NCBI RefSeq assembly: GCF_007109405.1
Contig: NZ_VJOY01000011.1
Coordinates: forward strand, 62,001-126,000
Source of the DNA: Pseudomonas mangiferae
Lineage (GTDB): Bacteria; Pseudomonadota; Gammaproteobacteria; Pseudomonadales; Pseudomonadaceae
Reading direction: 5' to 3'
DNA: 64,000 nucleotides
In this document: positions 57,810-64,000 of the stretch, piece by piece
How positions within the stretch are numbered: the stretch's first letter is position 1
Layout of the letters: each line of letters begins with the position of its first letter
The notes under the pieces: model-generated
Seen by the model: only the letters and a program-made list of their open reading frames with translations
Databases searched by the model: none
Told to the model about the DNA's origin: nothing
Translations under genes and position numbers: made by a program

Positions 57810-58013
57810 CTACCAGGTGGTATGGGCCACCAGCTGGCCGCTGTAGAAGCCCCAGGCGATCAGCGCGACGGTGAACGCCGCCAGCACCGCCCGCAGGGTC
57901 AGGGCGTTGACCAGGCGCGAGCTGCGGCCCTCGTCCTTCACCAGGAACACCAGGCCGCCGAACAGGCTGGCCACGGACGCCAGCAACAGAACGACGATGG
58001 CGAGCTTGAGCAT
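57810..58013 (-). CDS. Twin-transmembrane protein (DUF2909-like)
   Basis: A 67 aa protein with two hydrophobic helices (LKLAIVVLLLASVASLFGGL and LRAVLAAFTVALIAWGFYSG) separated by a charged loop (VKDEGRSSR). A small protein of this type on the opposite strand between coxC and surf1 is conserved in Pseudomonas. Likely an oxidase assembly or accessory protein; function unproven. Confidence 0.78.
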   Translation of the reverse strand: MLKLAIVVLLLASVASLFGGLVFLVKDEGRSSRLVNALTLRAVLAAFTVALIAWGFYSGQLVAHTTW

Positions 58014-58097
58014 GGCGGTCTCCTGGCGCGAGGGGGTGTCGGCCAGTATAGCCAGCCGCCCCGGCGACGCTGCTTCCGCCCTGGCCTGGGGCCCAGC

Positions 58098-58793
58098 GTG
58101 GCGGTGTTCCTGCTGCTGCCGCTGCTGGTGGGCCTGGGGGCCTGGCAACTGGCCCGGGCCGAGGAAAAGCGCGTGATGCTGGCAGCGGACGCCCGCCAGC
58201 AGGCCCTGCCGCCCCAGCCCCTGGAGCAGGTCCTGCAGGGCGCCGCGCCGGGTGGCAGCCGGGTGCGCCTGGAAGGCCGCTTCGATGCCGACCATGCCCT
58301 GCTGCTGGACAACCGCACCCGCGACGGCCGTCCCGGCGTGGAGCTGCTGCAACCTTTCCACGACGCCGCCAGCCAGCGCTGGGTGCTGGTCAACCGGGGC
58401 TGGCTGCCCTGGACGGACCGGCGTGTGCCGGTGGCCTTCGACACGCCGCCCGGGCCACAGGCCCTGACCGTCGACCTCTACCGGCCGCCGGGCCAGGTGC
58501 TGGAGCTGCGCCAGGTGGCCGGCGAGGGCTGGCCGCGGCTGGTCAACCGGGTCGACGCACCCGCCCTGTGGACCGCCCTCGGTCGCGACGGCGTGCCCCT
58601 GGAGGCGCGCCTGGAGGGCGGCCCCGCGGCCTACCGGGTCGGCTGGCCGACGGTGAGCCTGGGCCCCGAGACCCACGTCGGCTACGCCGTGCAATGGTTC
58701 GCCATGGCCGCGGCGTTGCTCGCCCTTTATTGCTACCTCGGCATCCGCCGGGCCCGGGAGGTGGTCGATGAACCCCAGCCTGTACCTCTCTGA
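58098..58793 (+). CDS. SURF1 family cytochrome oxidase assembly protein
   Basis: About 231 aa from GTG 58098 (MAVFLLLPLLVGLGAWQLAR); no ATG is available and residues upstream (CFRPGLGPS) also look SURF1-like, so the true start may be further upstream at a rare codon. Family features: LGAWQLARAEEK, a periplasmic VLVNRGWLPWTDRR, and the second membrane segment with HVGYAVQWFAMAAALLALYC. SURF1 helps insert heme a into subunit I. It overlaps the next gene by 26 bases. Confidence 0.88.
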   Translation: MAVFLLLPLLVGLGAWQLARAEEKRVMLAADARQQALPPQPLEQVLQGAAPGGSRVRLEGRFDADHALLLDNRTRDGRPGVELLQPFHDAASQRWVLVNRGWLPWTDRRVPVAFDTPPGPQALTVDLYRPPGQVLELRQVAGEGWPRLVNRVDAPALWTALGRDGVPLEARLEGGPAAYRVGWPTVSLGPETHVGYAVQWFAMAAALLALYCYLGIRRAREVVDEPQPVPL

Positions 58794-59397
58794 CACCCCT
58801 TCGCCCCGCGGTCGCGGCCGTTGGCAGCTGCTGGGCCTGCTGGCCCTGGTGCTGGGGCCGATGCTGCTGGCCTCGGCCATGTACCGCTGGCAGTTCTGGG
58901 TGCCCGAGGGCCGCAGCTTCCACGGCGAACTGCTGGGGGATGGCCGCGACCGCGCCGCCCTGGGCATCGCGGAGGCGGCCACGCCCGCTGCAGCGGCCGC
59001 GCCGGTGGCGGCTTCGGAGGTGGACGCGCCGGGCGACCGCTGGCAAGTGCTGGTCACCAGCCCCGACGACTGCGCCGAGGCCTGCCGGCGCCTGGTCTAC
59101 CTTGCCCGGCAGATCCACATCGGCCTGGGGCGCGAGGCGTCCCGCGGCGAGCACGCCCTGGCCAGCGCCACCGCGCCCACGGCCGACTACCGGGCGACCC
59201 TGGCGCGGGACTACCCGCGCCTGCGCCGCTACGACCTGGACGCCGGGCGCTACCGCGGCGCGGTGCCGGGCGGCGAGCCGGCCCTGTGGATCGTCGACCC
59301 CCACGGCAACCTGGTGCTGCGCTACCCGGCCGGGGTGAACGGCAAGGCCGTGCTGGACGACCTGCGCCACCTGCTGAAGCTGTCGAAGATCGGCTGA
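58768..59397 (+). CDS. Divergent SCO-like, membrane-anchored thioredoxin-fold protein
   Basis: A 209 aa protein. One N-terminal membrane helix (LLGLLALVLGPMLLASAMYR) is followed by an Ala/Pro-rich linker and a thioredoxin-like domain. RWQVLVTSPDDCAEACRRLV holds a CxxxC pair where SCO1 has CxxxC, and LWIVDPHGNLVLRYPAGVNG matches the SCO C-terminal strand. The SCO copper-ligand His is not obvious. It sits between surf1 and ctaA, so a thiol or copper role in CuA assembly is plausible but unproven. Confidence 0.65.
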   Translation: MNPSLYLSDTPSPRGRGRWQLLGLLALVLGPMLLASAMYRWQFWVPEGRSFHGELLGDGRDRAALGIAEAATPAAAAAPVAASEVDAPGDRWQVLVTSPDDCAEACRRLVYLARQIHIGLGREASRGEHALASATAPTADYRATLARDYPRLRRYDLDAGRYRGAVPGGEPALWIVDPHGNLVLRYPAGVNGKAVLDDLRHLLKLSKIG

Positions 59398-59478
59398 ACC
59401 CTGGCTGCCGGCCCGGCCAATTCGCTGGAGCAAAACCGCGAGGCGGCCGGTCAGACAGTCTCGATGCGAGGAGAACCC

Positions 59479-60534
59479 ATGCCCCGACGCGCCCGCCCCG
59501 GCTTCCCCCTGGCCTGCGCCGCCACCCTGCTGGCGTTGCTGGTGGTGCTGCTGGGCGCCTATACGCGGCTGACCCACGCCGGGCTCGGCTGCCCCGACTG
59601 GCCGGGCTGCTACGGCTTTCTCGCGGTGCCCCAGGGCGAGGTGCAACTGGCCCACGCCGAGGCGCGCTTCCCGGACGCGCCGGTGGAAGCCCACAAAGGC
59701 TGGAACGAGATGATCCACCGCTACTTCGCCGGCAGCCTCGGGCTGGCCATCCTCGCCCTGGCGGTACAGGCGTTGCGCCATCGCGGGCGCCCCGGCCAGC
59801 CGCTGGGGCTGCCCCTGGTCCTGCTCGGGGTGGTGATCGCCCAGGCCGCCTTCGGCATGTGGACGGTGACCCTCAAGCTCTGGCCCCAGGTGGTCACCGC
59901 CCACCTGCTGGGCGGCTTCTGCACCCTCGGCCTGCTGTTCCTGCTGGCGCTGCGCCTGTCCGGCGCCTGGCCGCCGCGCCCGCTGGCGCCCTCGCTGCGG
60001 GTGTGGGCGGGACTGGGCCTGGCGCTGGTGGTGGGGCAGATCGCCCTGGGCGGCTGGGTCAGCGCCAATTACGCGGCCATGGCCTGCATCGACCTGCCCA
60101 CCTGCCACGGCCAGTGGTGGCCGGCGGCGGATTTCGCTAACGGCTTCCACCTGACCCAGCACATCGGCCCCAACTACCTGGGCGGGCAGCTGGACAGTGA
60201 CGCCCGCACGGCCATCCACCTGACCCACCGCCTCGGCGCCCTGACCCTGGCGCTGTACCTGCCGCTGCTGGCCTGGCGCCTGTGGCGGGCGGGCCTGGCG
60301 CGCCTGGCCGGGCTGCTGCTGGCGGTGCTGGCGCTGCAACTGGCCTTGGGGGTGAGCAACGTGCTGCTGCACCTGCCGTTGCCGGTGGCGGTGGCCCACA
60401 ACGGCGGCGGTGCCTTGCTGCTGCTGACCCTGATCCTGACCAACTACCGCGTGCGGCCCCTGGCGGCGCCCGCGGCCGAGGCCCGCGCGGTGCCGCGGGA
60501 TGCGCCGGCGCTGGAGCGCCTGGCGACCGACTGA
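59479..60534 (+). CDS. ctaA: Heme A synthase CtaA (COX15)
   Basis: Oxidises the C8 methyl of heme O to make heme A. The 351 aa protein has about eight membrane helices in two similar halves. The start ATG 59479 has GAGGAG 5 bases upstream; ATG 59464 is less likely. Conserved features: LLGAYTRLTHAGLGCPDWPG, EMIHRYFAGSLGL, GWVSANYAAMACIDLPTCHG and IHLTHRLGALTL, with heme-ligand His. The Cys pair in CPDWPGC is present. Confidence 0.95.
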   Translation: MPRRARPGFPLACAATLLALLVVLLGAYTRLTHAGLGCPDWPGCYGFLAVPQGEVQLAHAEARFPDAPVEAHKGWNEMIHRYFAGSLGLAILALAVQALRHRGRPGQPLGLPLVLLGVVIAQAAFGMWTVTLKLWPQVVTAHLLGGFCTLGLLFLLALRLSGAWPPRPLAPSLRVWAGLGLALVVGQIALGGWVSANYAAMACIDLPTCHGQWWPAADFANGFHLTQHIGPNYLGGQLDSDARTAIHLTHRLGALTLALYLPLLAWRLWRAGLARLAGLLLAVLALQLALGVSNVLLHLPLPVAVAHNGGGALLLLTLILTNYRVRPLAAPAAEARAVPRDAPALERLATD

Positions 60535-60554
60535 TGCCCTGAGGAGAAAGAGCC

Positions 60555-61454
60555 ATGGCTACGCTATCGTCCGCGCAGCGCGTCCACGCCGGCTGGCGCG
60601 ACTACCTGGAGCTGACCAAGCCGAAGGTGGTGGTGCTGATGCTGATCACCTCCCTGGTGGGCATGTTCCTGGCCACCCGCGCCGGCGTGCCGTGGACCGT
60701 GCTGCTGTTCGGCAACCTGGGCATCGCCCTGTGCGCCGGCGCCGCGGCGGCGGTGAACCACGTGGTGGACCGGCGCATCGACTCGATCATGGCCCGCACC
60801 CACCGCCGGCCCCTGGCCGAGGGGCGGGTCTCGCCCGCCGCGGCCCTGGCCTTCGCGCTGCTGCTGGCCGTCGCCGGGCAGGGCTTGCTGCTGGCCTTCA
60901 CCAACCCCCTGACCGCCTGGCTGACCCTGGCCTCGCTGCTGGGCTACGCGGTGATCTACACCGGCTTCCTCAAGCGCGCCACGCCGCAGAACATCGTCAT
61001 CGGCGGTGTCGCCGGGGCCGCGCCGCCGTTGCTGGGCTGGGTCGCGGTGACCGGCCAGGTGAGCGCCGAACCGCTGCTGCTGGTGCTGCTGATCTTCGCC
61101 TGGACGCCGCCGCACTTCTGGGCCCTGGCGATCCACCGCAAGGCCGAGTACGCCAAGGCGGACATCCCGATGCTGCCGGTCACCCACGGCGAGCACTACA
61201 CCAAGGTGCACATCCTGCTCTACACCCTGGCGATGATCGCGGTGAGCCTGATGCCCTTCGTCATCCACATGAGCGGCCCGCTCTACCTGCTCTGCGCCCT
61301 GGCCTTGGGCGCGCGCTTCCTGCGCTGGTCCTGGGTGCTCTACCGCGGCCACGACCCGCGGGCCGCCATGGGTACCTTCCGCTATTCCATCGCCTACCTG
61401 TTCCTGCTGTTCATCGCGCTGCTGGTCGACCACTACCTGCTGCTGAACCTATGA
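60555..61454 (+). CDS. cyoE: Protoheme IX farnesyltransferase (heme O synthase)
   Basis: Attaches farnesyl to heme b to form heme O, the CtaA substrate. The 299 aa UbiA-superfamily protein has prenyl-binding Asp motifs [20 protein letters not shown] and [15 protein letters not shown], and [20 protein letters not shown] at the N-terminus. Also named ctaB. Part of the cox operon, 20 bases after ctaA. Confidence 0.97.
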   Translation: MATLSSAQRVHAGWRDYLELTKPKVVVLMLITSLVGMFLATRAGVPWTVLLFGNLGIALCAGAAAAVNHVVDRRIDSIMARTHRRPLAEGRVSPAAALAFALLLAVAGQGLLLAFTNPLTAWLTLASLLGYAVIYTGFLKRATPQNIVIGGVAGAAPPLLGWVAVTGQVSAEPLLLVLLIFAWTPPHFWALAIHRKAEYAKADIPMLPVTHGEHYTKVHILLYTLAMIAVSLMPFVIHMSGPLYLLCALALGARFLRWSWVLYRGHDPRAAMGTFRYSIAYLFLLFIALLVDHYLLLNL

Positions 61455-61527
61455 TGCGCGGCGGGTCCCGCGGCCATGCGGGGCCCGGCCGCCAGCGGCC
61501 GACCGTCTTCTCGGAACAGGCAAGCCT

Positions 61528-62160
61528 ATGACCCGCGTGCAGAAAACCGTCTTCATCCTCGTCGCCGTCGTCGCCCTGGTGATGGGGCTCACTGTCTACA
61601 AGGCCCTGAGCGAACGCCACCAGCAGGACCCGGTGCGGCTGCTGGACGCCGGCATTGTGCTGCTGCCCCAGAGCCGTACCCTGCCGGAACTGAGCATGAC
61701 CGACCAGGATGGCCAGCCGCTGCGGGTGGATACCCTGAAGGGCCGCTGGAGCCTGCTGTTCTTCGGCTACACGTTCTGCCCGGACATCTGCCCCACCACC
61801 CTGGCCCAGCTGCGCGAGCTCAAGGGCAAGCTGCCCGAGGAAGCCCGCGCGCGGCTGCAGGTGATGCTGGTGAGCGTCGACCCGAACCGCGACACGCCGC
61901 AGCAGCTCAAGCAGTACCTGGGCTACTTTGACCCCGCCTTCCGCGGCGCCACCGGCGATTTGGACACCCTGCAGAAATTCGCCGCCGCGGTGAGCATCCC
62001 GTTCATCCCCGCCGACACCAGCAAGCCCAACTACACCGTCGACCACAGCGGCAACCTGGTGATCATCGGCCCGGACGGCACCCAGCGCGGCTTCATCCGC
62101 GCGCCCCTGAACAACGCCAAGCTGGCCGACCAGCTGCCGTCCCTGGTGGCCGGCGACTGA
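61528..62160 (+). CDS. SCO1/SenC copper chaperone
   Basis: A 210 aa membrane-anchored thioredoxin-fold protein. The copper motif YTFCPDICPTTL (CxxxC) and the later His (TVDHSGNLVIIGPDG) are all present. It inserts copper into the CuA site of subunit II. Last gene of the cox operon; it converges with metQ. Confidence 0.95.
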   Translation: MTRVQKTVFILVAVVALVMGLTVYKALSERHQQDPVRLLDAGIVLLPQSRTLPELSMTDQDGQPLRVDTLKGRWSLLFFGYTFCPDICPTTLAQLRELKGKLPEEARARLQVMLVSVDPNRDTPQQLKQYLGYFDPAFRGATGDLDTLQKFAAAVSIPFIPADTSKPNYTVDHSGNLVIIGPDGTQRGFIRAPLNNAKLADQLPSLVAGD

Positions 62161-62259
62161 CGCACGGGCGCGCCGCGCCATCCACCAAGGGGGTGTCGTG
62201 AGAGGAGTGGGGAGAAGCGGTCAGGCGAGCGTCGCGGGGCGGGTCGCCAGGGGAACGCC

Positions 62260-62278
62260 GGGCGCCGGTGGGGCGCCC
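62260..62278. terminator. Hairpin between convergent sco1 and metQ
   Basis: GGGCGCC (62260-62266), loop GGTGG, GGCGCCC (62272-62278), midway between the two stop codons. No T-tract; a bidirectional terminator is possible but uncertain. Confidence 0.3.
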
Positions 62279-62309
62279 GTCGTCGGGGGCCGTCGCCGGC
62301 CCGCGGGGA

Positions 62310-63086
62310 TCAGAACGCCGGGACCACGGCGCCCTTGTATTTTTCCTGGATGAACTGCTTCACCTCGGGGCTGTGCAGGGCCTGGGCGAGCTTCTGCAGG
62401 GCCGGCGCGTCCTTGTTGTCGGCGCGGCTCACCAGGATGTTCACGTAGGGCGAGTCGGCGCCCTCGATCACCAGGGCGTCCTGGGTCGGGTTGAGCTTGG
62501 CTTCCAGGGCATAGTTGGTGTTGATCAGCGCCAGGTCCACCTGGGGCAGCACCCGCGGCAGGGTCGCCGCTTCCAGTTCACGCACCTTCACGTGCTTCGG
62601 GTTGCCGACGATGTCCTTGGGCGTGGCGAGGATGCCGGTGCCTTCCTTGAGGGTGATCACCCCGGCCTTGGCCAGCAGGAGCAGGGCGCGGCCGCCGTTG
62701 GTGGCATCGTTGGGGATGGCCACGCTGGCGCCGTCGGGCAGGTCTTCCAGGCGCTTGACCTTGCTGGAGTAGGCGCCGAACGGCTCCACGTGCACGCCGG
62801 TCACGCTGACCAGTTCCACCGAGGTCTTGCGGCTCTTGTTGAATTCGTCCAGGTAAGGCTGGTGCTGGAAGAAGTTGGCGTCCAGGCGCTTCTCCGCCAC
62901 CTGCACGTTGGGCTGCACGTAGTCGGTGAACACCTTCACCTCCAGCTCCACCCCTTCCTTGGCCAACTGCGGCTTGAGGAACTCGAGGATTTCCGCGTGG
63001 GGCACCGGGGTCGCGGCGACCTTGAGGGTCTCCGCCTGGGCGGAGAACGCGGCGACGGCGGCCAGGACGGTCAGCAGTTTCTTCAT
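62310..63086 (-). CDS. metQ: Methionine ABC transporter substrate-binding protein
   Basis: A 258 aa NlpA-family binding protein. The signal peptide MKKLLTVLAAVAAFSAQA lacks a lipobox Cys, so it would be a soluble periplasmic protein, unlike many MetQ lipoproteins. Conserved blocks: ATPVPHAEILEFLKPQLAKE, VFTDYVQPNVQVAEKRLDAN and FFQHQPYLDEFNK. Located 61 bases after metI. Binds D/L-methionine. Confidence 0.93.
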   Translation of the reverse strand: MKKLLTVLAAVAAFSAQAETLKVAATPVPHAEILEFLKPQLAKEGVELEVKVFTDYVQPNVQVAEKRLDANFFQHQPYLDEFNKSRKTSVELVSVTGVHVEPFGAYSSKVKRLEDLPDGASVAIPNDATNGGRALLLLAKAGVITLKEGTGILATPKDIVGNPKHVKVRELEAATLPRVLPQVDLALINTNYALEAKLNPTQDALVIEGADSPYVNILVSRADNKDAPALQKLAQALHSPEVKQFIQEKYKGAVVPAF

Positions 63087-63147
63087 GGGAAGGCTCCTTT
63101 GGTTTCGGGGTAGCGATGAGGCGGGCGACAGGCCCGCCCGCGCCGGT

Positions 63148-63825
63148 TCACTTGCGGGAGAAATGCACCACCAGGCGATCGCCCACGGTCTGCAGCACCT
63201 GCACCAGGATCAGCAGCAGGATCACCGTGACCACCATGACGTCGGTCTGGAAGCGCTGGTAGCCGAAGCGGATCGCCAGGTCGCCGAGGCCGCCGGCCCC
63301 CACCACGCCGGCCATGGCGGTGTAGGACACCAGGGTGATGGCGGTGACCGTGGTGGCGGCGATGATGCCGGGGCGGGCCTCCGGCAGCAGGGCGTTGAGG
63401 ACGATCTGCCGGGTGGTGGCGCCCATGGCCTGGGTGGCCTCGATGATGCCGCGGTCCACCTCCCGCAGGGCGGTCTCCACCAGCCGCGCGAAGAACGGCG
63501 TGGCGCCCACCACCAGCGGCGGGATGGCCCCGGCGACCCCCAGGGAGGTACCGGTGATCAGCACGGTGAAGGGGATCATCACGATCAGCAGGATGATGAA
63601 CGGCAACGAGCGCAGCACGTTGACCAGCAGGGAGAGCAGGGCGTAGACGCCCTTCTGCTCGAACAGCTGGCGTGGCCCGGTGAGGAACAGCAGCACCCCC
63701 AGGGGCAGCCCCAGCAGCACGGTGAACAGCAGCGAGCCGCCCAGCATCAGCAGGGTGTCCAGGGTCGCCAGCCAGATTTCCGCCCAGTCGATGTTCTGGA
63801 CCAGGGAAGCGAAGGAAGCGTCCAT
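63148..63825 (-). CDS. metI: Methionine ABC transporter permease
   Basis: A 225 aa permease with about five membrane helices (TLLMLGGSLLFTVLLGLPLG, LPFIILLIVMIPFTVLITGT) and the EAA loop EATQAMGATTRQIVLNALLPEARPG fragmentarily visible (EATQAMGATTRQIVLNALLP). The ATG overlaps the metN stop by one base (TGATG). Exports nothing; it is the import channel with MetN. Confidence 0.95.
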   Translation of the reverse strand: MDASFASLVQNIDWAEIWLATLDTLLMLGGSLLFTVLLGLPLGVLLFLTGPRQLFEQKGVYALLSLLVNVLRSLPFIILLIVMIPFTVLITGTSLGVAGAIPPLVVGATPFFARLVETALREVDRGIIEATQAMGATTRQIVLNALLPEARPGIIAATTVTAITLVSYTAMAGVVGAGGLGDLAIRFGYQRFQTDVMVVTVILLLILVQVLQTVGDRLVVHFSRK

Positions 63826-64000
63826 CAGCGCAGTACCTCCAGGTGCACGTCGGCCGCGCGGAAGCAGTCCAGGGCCGCCTCCACGTCGCCGCCGGTGAGG
63901 GCCAGGGTCAGTTGGCCGTAGGGCACGTCCTTGATGCGGTCGATGCGCCCGGCCAGGATGCTGTAGTCCACCCCGGTCTGGCGCGCCACGGTGCCCAGCA
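63825..64000 (-). CDS. metN: Methionine ABC transporter ATP-binding protein (C-terminal part)
   Basis: Partial gene; only the last 58 residues are in the window ([40 protein letters not shown]). They form the C-terminal NIL/ACT-like domain that senses methionine and inhibits transport. The ATPase domain and any SAM-responsive leader lie beyond the right edge. Confidence 0.9.
   Translation of the reverse strand, partial: LGTVARQTGVDYSILAGRIDRIKDVPYGQLTLALTGGDVEAALDCFRAADVHLEVLR

Overview
The window is a high-GC chromosomal segment from a Pseudomonas. Three syntenic blocks point to this genus: rsmB-fmt-def-LysM-dprA-tsaC-qor-hemF-aroE-plcB, the trpBA/trpI pair with a TrpI-type LysR regulator, and carbonic anhydrase-SulP-coxBA-ctaG-coxC-surf1-ctaA-cyoE-sco1. 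From memory these match the PA0017-PA0114 part of P. aeruginosa PAO1, near its replication origin. The accessory content differs from PAO1, so a non-aeruginosa Pseudomonas is more likely. Both window edges cut genes: rsmB on the left, metN on the right.

Layout. 1-11.0 kb: translation start (fmt, def, rsmB), DNA uptake (dprA), tRNA t6A modification (tsaC), heme and shikimate enzymes (hemF, aroE), then an operon of secreted PlcB-type phospholipase C, a periplasmic parvulin foldase and an unknown Pro/Ala-rich anchored protein. 11.0-15.0 kb: a palindromic repeat cluster, a MITE-like element, a small monooxygenase-fold protein, an SDR oxidoreductase with a divergent AraC regulator, and pbpG. 15.0-29.65 kb: three consecutive, same-strand iron cell-surface signalling cassettes (ECF sigma, FecR anti-sigma, TonB receptor with STN signalling domain), with a tandem palindromic repeat array at every boundary. 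29.7-43 kb: trpBA/trpI, small stress and envelope proteins (DUF883, dodecin, DUF1161 twice, two related lipoproteins, a predicted zinc aminopeptidase), a luciferase-like oxidoreductase, OsmC, HAD and NUDIX hydrolases, gamma-carbonic anhydrase, prlC and a YheV-like protein. 43-49.6 kb: a three-subunit membrane-associated gluconate-type dehydrogenase, a bile-acid/sodium symporter-like transporter and a radical SAM protein under a LexA box. 50-62.2 kb: beta-carbonic anhydrase with a SulP transporter, then the complete caa3/aa3 cytochrome oxidase and heme A/copper assembly operon. 62.3-64 kb: the methionine ABC transporter metNIQ.

The accessory feature that stands out most is the iron-signalling island. 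Each cassette has a Fur-box-like motif before the sigma gene, an A-tract promoter-like element between fecR and the receptor, and an array of two alternating palindromes at the receptor 3' end. Spacer sequence is conserved within each array but differs between arrays. Other points worth checking are the dedicated foldase beside plcB, the LexA box in front of an SPL-like radical SAM protein, an RpoS-like promoter for the cox operon, a divergent SCO-like protein in the cox operon, and two low-GC islands without recognisable genes.

No rRNA, tRNA, CRISPR array or complete insertion sequence was recognised.
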